Positions 1-8,228 of a stretch of DNA of 35,302 nucleotides are shown piece after piece. The stretch's first letter is position 1. The number at the start of each line of letters is the position of its first letter. Source of the DNA: JAAYEL01 sp964345835 (GTDB lineage Bacteria; Bacillota; Clostridia; Tissierellales; Peptoniphilaceae); assembly GCA_964345835.1 (NCBI GenBank), contig CAYFSL010000010.1, positions 1 to 35,302 on the forward strand, given 5' to 3'. Under the pieces are notes generated by a model. That model did not search any database. It saw nothing but the letters and a program-made list of their open reading frames with translations, and was not told where the DNA came from. A program made the position numbers and the translations under genes.

Positions 1-59
1 AAATAAAAGTGATATAAAAATATGAAATATACATATATAAATACAGAAAGGAAAAAACT

Positions 60-1331
60 TTGGAATCCGACTCTTTACAATTGATTATTCTACTACTGCT
101 CTTGCTAACATCTTCATTCTTTTCATCATCGGAGACAGCCCTTATGGCCCTATCAAAGCTTAGGGTTAGGAATATGGTTAATGAAGGGGTTAAGGGGGCT
201 AAGACCCTAGACAAATTACTAGCGAATTCTAATAAATTACTAAGCACAATCTTGGTTGGTAACAACCTGGTAAATATAGCGGCATCTGCAATTGCTACAA
301 GCCTTGCCATCAATTATTTTGGCTCTGGAGGGGTAGGGATATCTACTGCGATTATTACAGTTTTAGTACTTGTTTTTGGGGAAATCACTCCAAAATCCCT
401 TGCGGCATCAAATTCGGAGGCCGTAGCCTTAAAGGTGGCTAGACCTTTAAATCTTTTAGTAAAAATATTCACTCCGATAACAACGATTTTCATGGCTATT
501 ACTGATTTAATCATTAAAGGACTTGGTGGCAACCCTGACGAAGACAAACCATTTGTAACAGAAGAGGACCTCAGAACAATGGTTGAAGTAGGCCATGAAG
601 AAGGGGTTCTTGAGAAAGAAGAAAGAAATATAATAGATAATGTCTTTGCCTTTAGAGAGTTCCAGGTAAAGGATGTTATGACTACCAGAACAGACATGGT
701 CGCTGTTGAAAATAACATAGGATATGATGAATTGATTGGTATTTTCAAAGAAGAACAGTATTCAAGGCTTCCAGTTTATGAGGACACATCAGATAATATC
801 GTAGGGGTTATATATGTTAAAGACCTGGTGTTTAAGGATGTCGATGAAGAGAATTTCAATGTAGTTGACTACGCCAGAGAAGCTTTTTTTACCTATGAAT
901 TCCAAAGGGTATCTGTCCTATTTGACCAGCTTAGAAAGGCTAGAATAGCCATGGCTATCGTCTTAGATGAATATGGTGGAACAGCGGGTATAGTTACGGT
1001 TGAAGACTTAGTAGAGCAAATTGTCGGAGACCTAGAAGATGAGTATGATACGATTAATAAAGATGTAGTGGTATTAAGTGCCAGTGAGTTTATAACCGAG
1101 GGGACAGTAAGGCTTGACCAGCTCAACAATGATCTTATGTTAGGGATAGAGTCAGATGACTATGATACTATTGGGGGGTATGTTCTTGGGGCCTTTGGAA
1201 GAGTTCCCAAAACCGGCGAACATATAATTCATGAGGGTAGGAGTTTTACAGTTCAAGCAATGGATAAAAATAGGATTTCAAAGATTAAGGTTAATATAAG
1301 ACCTAAAAATCCAGTTGAAAGCAAAGACTAG
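60..1331 (+). CDS. CNNM/CorC-type membrane protein with CBS pair
   Basis: Integral membrane protein of the HlyC/CorC (CNNM) family, which is linked to Mg2+/Co2+ or Na+ movement; the true substrate cannot be read here. The 423 residues follow the family order: an N-terminal DUF21/CNNM membrane domain (hydrophobic helices about 5-25, 60-85, 90-110 and 130-155, with the SSSETA motif near 22-27 and FGEITPKSLA near 106-115), then a CBS pair (about 200-320, with DVMTTRTDM and VLDEYGGTAGIVT motifs), then a C-terminal CorC_HlyC domain ending near 415. The start is a TTG at 60, placed about 7 bases after an AAAGG ribosome site; no ATG fits the homologous N-terminus. Length is normal. A strong terminator follows, so it is probably transcribed apart from the bcd operon. 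Family assignment is secure, transport role is not. Confidence 0.92.
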   Translation: MESDSLQLIILLLLLLTSSFFSSSETALMALSKLRVRNMVNEGVKGAKTLDKLLANSNKLLSTILVGNNLVNIAASAIATSLAINYFGSGGVGISTAIITVLVLVFGEITPKSLAASNSEAVALKVARPLNLLVKIFTPITTIFMAITDLIIKGLGGNPDEDKPFVTEEDLRTMVEVGHEEGVLEKEERNIIDNVFAFREFQVKDVMTTRTDMVAVENNIGYDELIGIFKEEQYSRLPVYEDTSDNIVGVIYVKDLVFKDVDEENFNVVDYAREAFFTYEFQRVSVLFDQLRKARIAMAIVLDEYGGTAGIVTVEDLVEQIVGDLEDEYDTINKDVVVLSASEFITEGTVRLDQLNNDLMLGIESDDYDTIGGYVLGAFGRVPKTGEHIIHEGRSFTVQAMDKNRISKIKVNIRPKNPVESKD

Positions 1332-1404
1332 TTCCAAGAAAAAATCGATGACTAGAGCTTGCTTATTTTGTCAACATAAAGAAAAGAAATTTTACAGTAA
1401 TTAG

Positions 1405-1431
1405 AAACCTGGGATAACCCCGGGTTTTTTT
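1405..1431 (+). terminator. Rho-independent terminator after the CorC-type gene
   Basis: A perfect 9-bp stem (AAACCTGGG with CCCGGGTTT, one G-T pair) around a 5-base loop is followed by seven T. It lies 74 bases after the stop codon of the upstream gene. Confidence 0.85.
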
Positions 1432-1682
1432 GTAAAATTGAACTTTTAAATTTATTTTGAAACTTGTTCAAGGTCAATAAAATATGGGGAAAATCTAGTA
1501 AAAAAACATAAAAACTATTGACAAGAAATGGCAATATACATCCTTTAAAAGCCCTAAAAATAGCAGATTTCAGCACTTATAAAAAATAATTAATAAAATA
1601 TTGGCATATGAACTTATATTCAGTCTAAAATTTGAAAAAAACACATATTAGTGGTAACCTAAGATTGGATTAAAGATAAAAT

Positions 1683-1699
1683 TTTAACATATTGTTAAA
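1683..1699 (+). promoter_or_regulatory. Palindrome just upstream of bcd
   Basis: TTTAACA and TGTTAAA face each other across TAT, ending 16 bases before the bcd ribosome site. It could be an operator or an RNA hairpin in the leader. It contains the half-site letters of the redox regulator Rex (TTGTTAA/TTAACAA), but in the reverse order with a short spacer, so a Rex site is not supported. The rest of the 1432-1682 gap is AT-rich, with no gene and no confident promoter; a TTGACA at 1518-1523 has no good -10 partner. Confidence 0.35.
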
Positions 1700-1724
1700 T
1701 ACTAAAAAATTATTGGAGGTTAGT

Positions 1725-2864
1725 ATGGATTTTAAACTATCAGAAGAGCAATTAGAGATGCAACAAATGTTCAGAGACTTCGCTATTAAAGAAGTAGCAC
1801 CAAAGGCTATCGAAGTTGATGAAACACATGAATTCCCACTAGAAAATGTTAAGAAGATGCAAGATCTTGGCTTCTTTGGAATTCCTTTTGCAGAAGAATA
1901 TGGCGGAATCGGAATGGACACACTAACATATGTATTAGCCGTTGAAGAACTATCAAAAGTTTGTGCTACTACAGGTGTAATCGTTTCAGCTCACACATCT
2001 TTAGGTGCTGGAGCTATCGAAAACTGGGGAAATGACGAACAAAAAGAAAAATATTTAGTTCCACTTGCTTCAGGTGAAAAGTTAGGCGCTTTTGCACTTA
2101 CAGAACCAGATGCAGGTACTGATGCTGCTGGACAAAAGACAGTTGCTAAGTTAGAAGGAGACCACTACATCCTTAACGGTTCAAAAATCTTTATAACAAA
2201 TGCAGGATATGCAGATACATATGTAGTCTTTGCAATGACTGACAAGAGCCAAGGAACAAAGGGTATCTCAGCATTTATAGTTGAAAAAGACTATGAAGGA
2301 TTTACTCTAGGAACAAAAGAAAAGAAGATGGGTATCCACGGTTCTGCAACTTATGAACTTGTATTTAACAATGTTAAGGTTCCAAAAGAAAACTTACTAG
2401 GAGAAGAAGGTAAGGGCTTTAAGATTGCCATGAACACTCTTGATGGAGGTAGAATTGGTATAGCTGCTCAAGCTCTAGGTATTGCACAAGGTGCTCTAGA
2501 TAGAACAGTTAAATATGTAAAGGAAAGATCTCAATTTGGTAGATCAATAGCTAAATTCCAAAATACTCAATTCGTATTAGCTGACCTAGCTGCAAAGATT
2601 GAAGCTGCTAGACTATTGGTTTACAAGGCTGCTTGGTTAAAAGACCAAAAAGAATCTTACGGTTTAGCTGCAGCAACTGCTAAATTATTCGCTTCAGAAA
2701 CTGCTATGGAAGTAACAACTAAGTGTGTACAACTACATGGTGGATACGGTTATACTCAAGAATATGAAGTAGAACGTATGATGAGAGATGCTAAGATTAC
2801 AGAAATCTACGAAGGTACATCTGAAGTAATGAGAATGGTAATCTCAGCAAACTTATTAGCTTAA
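1725..2864 (+). CDS. bcd: Butyryl-CoA dehydrogenase (short-chain acyl-CoA dehydrogenase)
   Basis: FAD flavoenzyme that reduces crotonyl-CoA to butyryl-CoA; in anaerobes of this type it works with EtfAB, often as an electron-bifurcating complex that also reduces ferredoxin. The protein is 379 residues, the usual size. The N-terminal helical domain (1-120), the middle beta domain with LTEPDAGTDA (125-134) and ITNAGYAD (157-164), and the C-terminal helical domain are all present. The catalytic base is Glu363 in IYEGTSE; the RSQFG motif is at 268-272. ATG 1725 is chosen because GGAGG lies 5 bases upstream; an in-frame TTG at 1692 would add 11 unconserved residues. It is followed by etfB after 41 bases and etfA, forming one operon. 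Arginine codons are nearly all AGA and codon use looks like that of a highly expressed gene. Confidence 0.96.
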   Translation: MDFKLSEEQLEMQQMFRDFAIKEVAPKAIEVDETHEFPLENVKKMQDLGFFGIPFAEEYGGIGMDTLTYVLAVEELSKVCATTGVIVSAHTSLGAGAIENWGNDEQKEKYLVPLASGEKLGAFALTEPDAGTDAAGQKTVAKLEGDHYILNGSKIFITNAGYADTYVVFAMTDKSQGTKGISAFIVEKDYEGFTLGTKEKKMGIHGSATYELVFNNVKVPKENLLGEEGKGFKIAMNTLDGGRIGIAAQALGIAQGALDRTVKYVKERSQFGRSIAKFQNTQFVLADLAAKIEAARLLVYKAAWLKDQKESYGLAAATAKLFASETAMEVTTKCVQLHGGYGYTQEYEVERMMRDAKITEIYEGTSEVMRMVISANLLA

Positions 2865-2905
2865 TTGAATAGCTGGTAGTTTATGATAAAGGAGAACAAA
2901 AGTTT

Positions 2906-3706
2906 ATGAATATATTTGTTTTAACAAAGCAAGTGCCAGATACAAGTGAGATCAAAATTGACCCTGTAAAAAACACTTTGATTCGTGAAGGTGTAGAAAG
3001 TATATTAAATCCATACGACGCTTGTGCCCTAGAAAAAGCACTACAATTAAAGGACAAAAATCCAGAAATCAAAATATATGCAATTTCTATGGGACCAGCA
3101 CAAGCTGAACCAATGCTTAAAGATTGTATAGCTGTTGGGGCTGATGGAGCTTTCTTGGTAACAGATAGAAAGTTTGGTGGTTCAGATACCCTAGCAACAA
3201 GCTATATCCTAAGCTCTGCAATTAAAAAAGTTGAAGAAGAAGTTGGTAAAGCTGACTTAATATTTGCTGGTAAGCAAGCTATAGATGGGGATACTGCACA
3301 AGTAGGACCAGAAATAGCAGAAGACCTTGACGTGCCACAAATAACTTACGGAATCGATGCGGATCTAGTTGACGGCAAGATTCAAGTTGTTAGACAACTT
3401 GACCTTGGTGACCAAGTAGTAGAAGCTAGTCTTCCTGCCCTTGTAACATTCACAAAGACAGACGACCTAAGATTCCCTAATATGAAGAACAAGCTAAAGG
3501 CTAGAAAGGCTGAAATTCCTCATATTACATTAGAAGATATGTCAGAAATAGACATCACAAGAATCGGATTAAAGGGTTCACCTACAAGAGTAAGAAAAAC
3601 ATATACTCCTTCAGTTACAAAAGAAGGTCTTATCATTCAAGGTAAGGATGCTGGTTCAGCTGTAAGTGAATTAGTTGATGCTCTTGAAAAAGTTAAACTA
3701 TTCTAG
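2906..3706 (+). CDS. etfB: Electron transfer flavoprotein beta subunit
   Basis: Beta subunit of the electron transfer flavoprotein, cytoplasmic partner of butyryl-CoA dehydrogenase. In bifurcating Etf the beta subunit carries the FAD that takes electrons from NADH; that this Etf bifurcates is inferred from the gene context, not shown by a residue I can point to. The 266 residues begin with the typical NIFVLTKQVPDT and contain the AGKQAIDGDTAQVGP stretch (about 122-136) that shapes the nucleotide site, and end in the helical arm that clasps EtfA. AAAGGAG sits 10 bases before ATG 2906. It is the second gene of bcd-etfB-etfA and is separated from etfA by 9 bases. Confidence 0.96.
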   Translation: MNIFVLTKQVPDTSEIKIDPVKNTLIREGVESILNPYDACALEKALQLKDKNPEIKIYAISMGPAQAEPMLKDCIAVGADGAFLVTDRKFGGSDTLATSYILSSAIKKVEEEVGKADLIFAGKQAIDGDTAQVGPEIAEDLDVPQITYGIDADLVDGKIQVVRQLDLGDQVVEASLPALVTFTKTDDLRFPNMKNKLKARKAEIPHITLEDMSEIDITRIGLKGSPTRVRKTYTPSVTKEGLIIQGKDAGSAVSELVDALEKVKLF

Positions 3707-3715
3707 GAGGTAGCT

Positions 3716-4726
3716 ATGTTTGAAGAATACAAAAATTTATGGGTTATAGTAGAAGTTGACGAAGAAGGCAAGGCAAGAAATGTTGGTATTGAACTATTAA
3801 CACCAGCTAGAGAAATGGCTGCCCAATCAAAAGAAGAAGTAGTAGCTTTAGTTATCGGTGGCAAGGTCGATGAAGCTGTAGAAGAAGTTAAGAAGCATGG
3901 TGCTGACAAAATTATCACAGTTCATGGAGACCTTTATCAAGAATACAACACTGAAGTTTACGCTAACGCTATTTGCAAATTAGTTGAAAAATATAAGCCA
4001 AACTCAATGCTTATCGGAGCTACAAACCAAGGTAGAGACCTAGGTCCTAGAGTTTCTGCTAGATTGAGAACAGGCTTAACAGCTGACTGTACAGAGCTTT
4101 CAATAGATGGAGAACAAAGACTAGTAACTTGGACTCGTCCAGCATTTGGTGGTAACCTAATGGCTAACATCATCTGCCCTGACAACAGACCACAAATCGG
4201 TACTGTTAGACCAGGAGTTTTCAAAAAATCACCAGTTGAAGCTGAAAAAGAAATCGAAGTTATCAACGAAGAGATTGACTTCCCACAAGACAAAATTAGA
4301 ACAAAGGTTGTTAAGTGGATTGAAGCTGATGGAGATGGCTTCGTAGACCTTGAAGGTGCTGAAGTTATCGTATCTGGTGGACGTGGATTAGGAGACCCTA
4401 AGAACTTCCAACTAGTACAAGACCTAGCAGATGTTTTAGGTGGAACAGTTGGTTCATCTAGAGCGGCAGTAGACGCTGGATGGATTACTCACAACCATCA
4501 AGTAGGACAATCAGGAAAGACAGTTGGTCCAAAGGTATATATAGCAATCGGAATTTCTGGAGCTATCCAACACTTAGCTGGTATGTCAAGCTCAGACACA
4601 ATCATCGCTATCAACAATGATCCAGATGCACCTATTTTCGGAGTAGCTGACTATGGTATAGTTGGAGACCTACTTGAAGTAGTACCACAACTTACACATG
4701 CAATAAAAGAAAAAAAGGGTCTATAA
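3716..4726 (+). CDS. etfA: Electron transfer flavoprotein alpha subunit
   Basis: Alpha subunit of the electron transfer flavoprotein, which passes electrons between EtfB and the acyl-CoA dehydrogenase flavin. It has 336 residues: an N-terminal alpha/beta domain (about 1-190) and a C-terminal FAD domain with VSGGRGLGDP (about 219-228), GSSRAAVDAGW (about 244-254), QVGQSGKTV and ISGAIQHLAGM (about 259-288) and the VADYGIVGD end. GGAGG precedes ATG 3716 by 6 bases, directly after the etfB stop. It is the last gene of the operon; a strong hairpin terminator follows. There is no ferredoxin or rubredoxin domain. Its C-terminal domain is the closest match in the window to the tail of the acyl-CoA dehydrogenase fusion at 6551-8095. 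Confidence 0.96.
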   Translation: MFEEYKNLWVIVEVDEEGKARNVGIELLTPAREMAAQSKEEVVALVIGGKVDEAVEEVKKHGADKIITVHGDLYQEYNTEVYANAICKLVEKYKPNSMLIGATNQGRDLGPRVSARLRTGLTADCTELSIDGEQRLVTWTRPAFGGNLMANIICPDNRPQIGTVRPGVFKKSPVEAEKEIEVINEEIDFPQDKIRTKVVKWIEADGDGFVDLEGAEVIVSGGRGLGDPKNFQLVQDLADVLGGTVGSSRAAVDAGWITHNHQVGQSGKTVGPKVYIAIGISGAIQHLAGMSSSDTIIAINNDPDAPIFGVADYGIVGDLLEVVPQLTHAIKEKKGL

Positions 4727-4746
4727 TATAAAATTTAAGTAACAAG

Positions 4747-4782
4747 TCAGGGAGTCAGCCTTTGGTATGACCCCTGATTTTT
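4747..4782 (+). terminator. Terminator of bcd-etfB-etfA
   Basis: TCAGGG pairs with CCCTGA, and an inner GTCA/TGAC plus GCC/GGT stem sits between them; five T follow. The structure begins 20 bases after the etfA stop. Confidence 0.85.
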
Positions 4783-4904
4783 AACTATAATTTGACATAA
4801 TATTATCAAATGGATCGATTCTAATATATATAGAAGTCTTTAATAGATGATTTGCTAAATTATACAAAATAGTTTAAAAGGTAAAAATTTCCTTATTTAC
4901 AATG

Positions 4905-4933
4905 TTGAATATTATTTTCCTATATCATACAAT
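4905..4933 (+). promoter_or_regulatory. Candidate sigma-A promoter of the first hydrolase gene
   Basis: TTGAAT (4905-4910), a 17-base spacer and TACAAT (4928-4933) lie just before the purine-rich ribosome site of the gene at 4960. The rest of 4783-4904 is AT-rich and shows nothing else. Confidence 0.5.
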
Positions 4934-4959
4934 AGGAGAGGAAGGTGAGGGAAAAGTAA

Positions 4960-5880
4960 ATGGAACGGATTAAAACTGAAGATTTATCGGTTGAAAAATA
5001 TGAAGTAAATTACATTGACCTTTATACAGGTGAGAAAATAGCCTATAGGAAGGCGGGCCAGGGGGATAAGACCATAGTCCTGGTTCATGGTAACCTTAGC
5101 TCATCTGTCTGGTTTGAAGAATTAATGGAAGAATTATCTGATGAAGTTACCTTATATGCAATCGACATAGCTGGTTGCGGAGACAGTAGCTATAATAGGA
5201 TCTCTGTTAGTCTTAGGGAGATGAGTAAGGACTTAACAGCCTTCATCAATGTGATGGACCTGGAGGATGTAATCCTTTTAGGATGGTCTACGGGAGGTGG
5301 AATTGTCTTAGAAACGGCAGCAGACATTCCTAATAGGATAAAAGAAGTTATCCTTCTTTCATCAGTGGGAATAACGGGATATCCTATCTTTAAATCAAGT
5401 ATATTTATGCCTTTTAGCAACGATTTAATTAGGACAAGAGAAGAAATGCGTATATACAACCCTATGGTATCTGCAGTAAAGTCAATCTACAAGAGTCAAA
5501 ACGTCTTTGTTGTTAAGGGGTTGTCAGAAAGAATGATTTACCATAAAAGTATTCCTGAAGATGATCTTGCCACTAAATACGCCTATGGCACACTAAAACA
5601 AAGAAACTATGTGGATATTCTAACAGCGATCGTCAATTTCAACATGACTGACGAGTCTGTAAGAGGGGTTGAAGGAAGTGGGAGAGCTAGACTTATTAAG
5701 GCTCCAATCCATGTAATTCATGGAGATTCAGATATAATCTGCGATTTAAGTGAAGCCGAAAAAACCGCTGAGTATTTTGGAACCCAAGCTGAACTAAAAA
5801 TATTTAGAGGTTGTGGTCACTCAATAGTTACGGATGACTTCAATGGCCTAGTAAGCTATATTAGGTCAATAATAGATTAG
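4960..5880 (+). CDS. Alpha/beta hydrolase, intracellular PHA depolymerase-like
   Basis: Cytoplasmic alpha/beta hydrolase of 306 residues. Visible parts are the HGN oxyanion motif (43-45), the nucleophile Ser110 in GWSTGGG, the acid Asp258 in HGDSD and the base His287 in GCGHS. The overall pattern, with KQRNYVDI (213-220), NFNMT (226-230) and VEGSGR (237-242) before the acid residue, resembles the intracellular short-chain polyhydroxyalkanoate depolymerases known from Bacillus, whose nucleophile also sits in a GWS box. The call is from memory of that family; an esterase or lactonase for another substrate remains possible. A rich purine ribosome site (GGAGAGGAAGG) precedes ATG 4960; the GTG at 4945 runs straight into a stop. 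The gene is monocistronic, with its own promoter and terminator, and is a paralogue of the gene at 14274. Confidence 0.75.
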   Translation: MERIKTEDLSVEKYEVNYIDLYTGEKIAYRKAGQGDKTIVLVHGNLSSSVWFEELMEELSDEVTLYAIDIAGCGDSSYNRISVSLREMSKDLTAFINVMDLEDVILLGWSTGGGIVLETAADIPNRIKEVILLSSVGITGYPIFKSSIFMPFSNDLIRTREEMRIYNPMVSAVKSIYKSQNVFVVKGLSERMIYHKSIPEDDLATKYAYGTLKQRNYVDILTAIVNFNMTDESVRGVEGSGRARLIKAPIHVIHGDSDIICDLSEAEKTAEYFGTQAELKIFRGCGHSIVTDDFNGLVSYIRSIID

Positions 5881-5954
5881 TAATAGACACATATCTAGAA
5901 ATTAGACTTTATTTTTAGTAATTATTTTAAAAATTATATTAAATACGAATATAC

Positions 5955-5991
5955 GAGAGCGTTTTGTAGAAGGCAAAAAGCTCTCTTTTTT
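5955..5991 (+). terminator. Terminator after the first hydrolase gene
   Basis: GAGAGC (5955-5960) pairs with GCTCTC (5980-5985), an inner TTTTG/CAAAA pair extends the stem, and a T run follows. Confidence 0.8.
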
Positions 5992-6068
5992 ATTGGGCAA
6001 AGCTTATACAAGTTTTGAAAACATCAAACAAAGTACAGCTATTAAATAAACTTCAAGGTTCATTATAA

Positions 6069-6168
6069 NNNNNNNNNNNNNNNNNNNNNNNNNNNNNNNN
6101 NNNNNNNNNNNNNNNNNNNNNNNNNNNNNNNNNNNNNNNNNNNNNNNNNNNNNNNNNNNNNNNNNNNN
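6069..6168. other. Scaffold gap of 100 N within a 538-base non-coding stretch
   Basis: Exactly 100 N, a common filler for a gap of unknown size. The bases on both sides (5992-6068 and 6169-6418) are AT-rich and hold no open frame I can support. Just before the next gene a weak hairpin (AAGGAC 6346-6351 with GTCTTT 6365-6370, then TT) may end or attenuate a transcript coming from the gap. Any gene inside the gap cannot be seen. Confidence 0.95.
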
Positions 6169-6418
6169 ATTTTTTGTTAATAGCTATATTTAGATGTTAT
6201 AGATGTATTTTTTATATGAGCTACAATTCATCTAACTTATAGTATTTTGTAAATATGAATATAAGAAACAAGGATATTGTGTTATTTCTTTAAATATTAG
6301 GGTATATACTATTTTGGCTTGAAAAGGATATCAATCACAGCTGATAAGGACAGTCTGTAGGTTGGTCTTTTTAAAGAATACGTAGCAAAACAATAATGAA
6401 AGAAAAAGGAGATTGTTG

Positions 6419-6517
6419 ATGGATTTTTATTTAAACGAAGAACAAAGGAAGTTTAGACAAGAAGTTAGGGAATTTGCTGAAACTAGGTTAAAGCCTAATT
6501 CTTTTGAATGGGATTAA
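6419..6517 (+). pseudogene. 5' end of the acyl-CoA dehydrogenase-EtfA gene, cut by an in-frame stop
   Basis: ATG 6419, 6 bases after AAGGAG, opens a frame whose 32 residues match the N-terminus of an acyl-CoA dehydrogenase (MDFYLNEEQRKF, then EFAETRL). Codon 33 is TAA (6515-6517), and the same frame then continues without a break into EGHFPLEEIKEMA and the rest of the enzyme. The Bcd protein at 1725 has ETHEFPLE at this place, so a sense codon such as AAA or GAA changed to TAA by one substitution is the simplest reading. The intact gene would span 6419-8095 (558 residues). Confidence 0.8.
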
Positions 6518-6550
6518 GAAGGACATTTCCCTCTTGAAGAAATCAAGGAA

Positions 6551-8095
6551 ATGGCTAAAAAAGGTTGGTTAGGTATTCCTTGGAGCAAGGAATATGGCGG
6601 AATGGGTAAGGATTTCTTATCATATGCAGTAGCCCTTGAAGAAATCTCAAAGGCTGACGCAGGTGTTGGAGTATTCTTATCAGTTCACTCATCTGCAGCT
6701 ACATCACCTCTACATGACTGGGGTTCTGATGAATTAAAAGCTAAGTATATGTCTTTATTAGCTTCAGGTGAAAAGTTAGGTGCCTTTGCCCTTACTGAAA
6801 CCAATGCTGGATCAGATGCTGGTGGTACAGAAACAACAGCTGTTCTTGATGGTGATGAGTATGTTATTAATGGTGAAAAGATATATATCACAAATGCTCC
6901 ATATGCTGATATCTATACAGTATTTGCCGTAACTACTCCAGGAATTGGTACAAAGGGTATTTCAGCTTTCATAGTTGAAAAGGGAACTCCTGGCTTTGAA
7001 TTTAAGACTATCTACAACAAGATGGGATTAAAGTCTTCATCAACTGCTCAACTTTCATTCAAGAATGTAAGAGTCCCTAAGATGAACATGGTTGGACCAG
7101 AAGGAAAGGGTTTCAACATTGCCATGACAACTCTTAACGGTGGTAGAATTGGTATAGCTTCTCAATCTCTAGGTATTGCACAAAGAGCATTAGAAGAATC
7201 AATCGAACAAGTTAAGACAAGAGAGCAATTTGGACAACCTCTTGGAGCTAACCAAGTAATTGGTAACAAGATAGCGGAAATGGCTACAAGAATTAGGGCT
7301 GCAAGACTTATGACTTACTCAGCTGCTATGATGAAGGATGCTAAGGCTGACTTCCTACAACCAGCTGCTATGGCTAAGTTATTCGCATCAGAAACTGCAG
7401 GATATGCTGTTGATGAAGCTCTACAAATCTTTGGTGGATCAGGATACATCAAGGGTCTTCCAGTGGAAAGACTATTTAGAGATGCTAGGGTTACTAGGAT
7501 TTACGAAGGAACTTCCGAAGTTCAAAAGATTGTTATCGCAGGACAAATTCTTGGAAAGCTAGGTGAAAAAAAATCCGCTAAGGGTGGAAAGAAGGAAGTT
7601 AAGAAGGTTACTGGAGAAAGGAAAAATCTTGTAATCAAAGAAGGAAGCGTAGCAGAAAGAGTTGACAAGCTTATAGAAGAAGTTGGCTTAGAAGCCCTTA
7701 AGGGTCAAGCTGTTGATATCAACGGAAGTATTCCAGCAGCTAAGAAGGTAGTTGCTTTTGGTCTTGGGGTAACAGACCCAGAAGATATCAAGCTATTTGA
7801 AGACTTAGCAAACGCATCAGGTGCAGTTGTATCTTCATCAAGGCCAGTAGCTGAAGATAATAAGTGGTTACCATTAAACAGATACATTGGCTTATCAGGA
7901 CAAAAGTTCTCTGGAGACCTATATATAGGAGCTGGTATCTCAGGACAAATCCAACACTTATTAGGGGTTAAGGATGCAGGAACAATAATTGTAATTAACA
8001 ATGATGAAAAGGCTCCTTTCTTCCAACAAGCTGACTATGGTATAGTTGGTGACTACAAAGAAGTAGTAAGTGAATTATTAGCTAGATTAAAATAA
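6551..8095 (+). CDS. Acyl-CoA dehydrogenase fused to an EtfA-like FAD domain
   Basis: Open part (514 residues) of a fusion enzyme. Residues 1-335 are an acyl-CoA dehydrogenase lacking only the first 44 residues: LTETNAGSDAG (81-91), ITNAPYAD (113-120), REQFG (224-228) and the catalytic Glu319 in IYEGTSE. A Lys-rich linker (about 336-365) leads to a domain (about 396-510) like the C-terminal FAD domain of EtfA: SSSRPVAEDNKW, ISGQIQHLLGV and QQADYGIVGD. The N-terminal EtfA domain is absent. The family role would be alpha,beta-oxidation or reduction of an acyl-CoA; the tail suggests that electrons pass to a built-in second FAD, which is inference. ATG 6551 has no clear ribosome site and is internal to the homologous protein; the native start is probably ATG 6419, blocked by TAA at 6515. 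Product level and activity are therefore uncertain. It sits upstream of crt, which has its own promoter. Confidence 0.85.
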   Translation: MAKKGWLGIPWSKEYGGMGKDFLSYAVALEEISKADAGVGVFLSVHSSAATSPLHDWGSDELKAKYMSLLASGEKLGAFALTETNAGSDAGGTETTAVLDGDEYVINGEKIYITNAPYADIYTVFAVTTPGIGTKGISAFIVEKGTPGFEFKTIYNKMGLKSSSTAQLSFKNVRVPKMNMVGPEGKGFNIAMTTLNGGRIGIASQSLGIAQRALEESIEQVKTREQFGQPLGANQVIGNKIAEMATRIRAARLMTYSAAMMKDAKADFLQPAAMAKLFASETAGYAVDEALQIFGGSGYIKGLPVERLFRDARVTRIYEGTSEVQKIVIAGQILGKLGEKKSAKGGKKEVKKVTGERKNLVIKEGSVAERVDKLIEEVGLEALKGQAVDINGSIPAAKKVVAFGLGVTDPEDIKLFEDLANASGAVVSSSRPVAEDNKWLPLNRYIGLSGQKFSGDLYIGAGISGQIQHLLGVKDAGTIIVINNDEKAPFFQQADYGIVGDYKEVVSELLARLK

Positions 8096-8117
8096 TTAAC
8101 TTATTACAAAGCTATGG

Positions 8118-8195
8118 TATAATAATACTTGTATGGTATAGGGCCTCGATTTAAGAGGCTCTATTCCAGCAATTCATTAATAAGGATGGGTTGCT
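8118..8195 (+). promoter_or_regulatory. Promoter and double-hairpin leader of crt
   Basis: TGGTATAAT is an extended -10 (TATAAT at 8118-8123) with no clear -35. The transcript would start near 8130. Close to its 5' end is a 10-bp stem (8138-8147 with 8155-8164, ATAGGGCCTC against GAGGCTCTAT, one G-T pair), then a second stem AGCAA/TTGCT (8168-8172 with 8191-8195). Neither is followed by a good T run, so they look like leader structures rather than terminators. Confidence 0.5.
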
Positions 8196-8228
8196 TTATT
8201 AAAAATAATAAAATACTTGGAGGATTGA

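Noticed and set aside
1352..1576. Minus-strand frame of 74 codons between the CorC-type gene and bcd
   Set aside because: Very AT-rich, no ribosome site, overlaps the terminator and has no recognisable sequence.
1683..1699. Rex operator upstream of bcd
   Set aside because: Half-sites are in the reverse order and the spacer is too short for the usual TTGTTAA-n4-TTAACAA form.
7338..7562. Alternative plus-strand frame of 74 codons inside the acyl-CoA dehydrogenase fusion
   Set aside because: It is a shadow of the real frame, which shows strong family motifs throughout.
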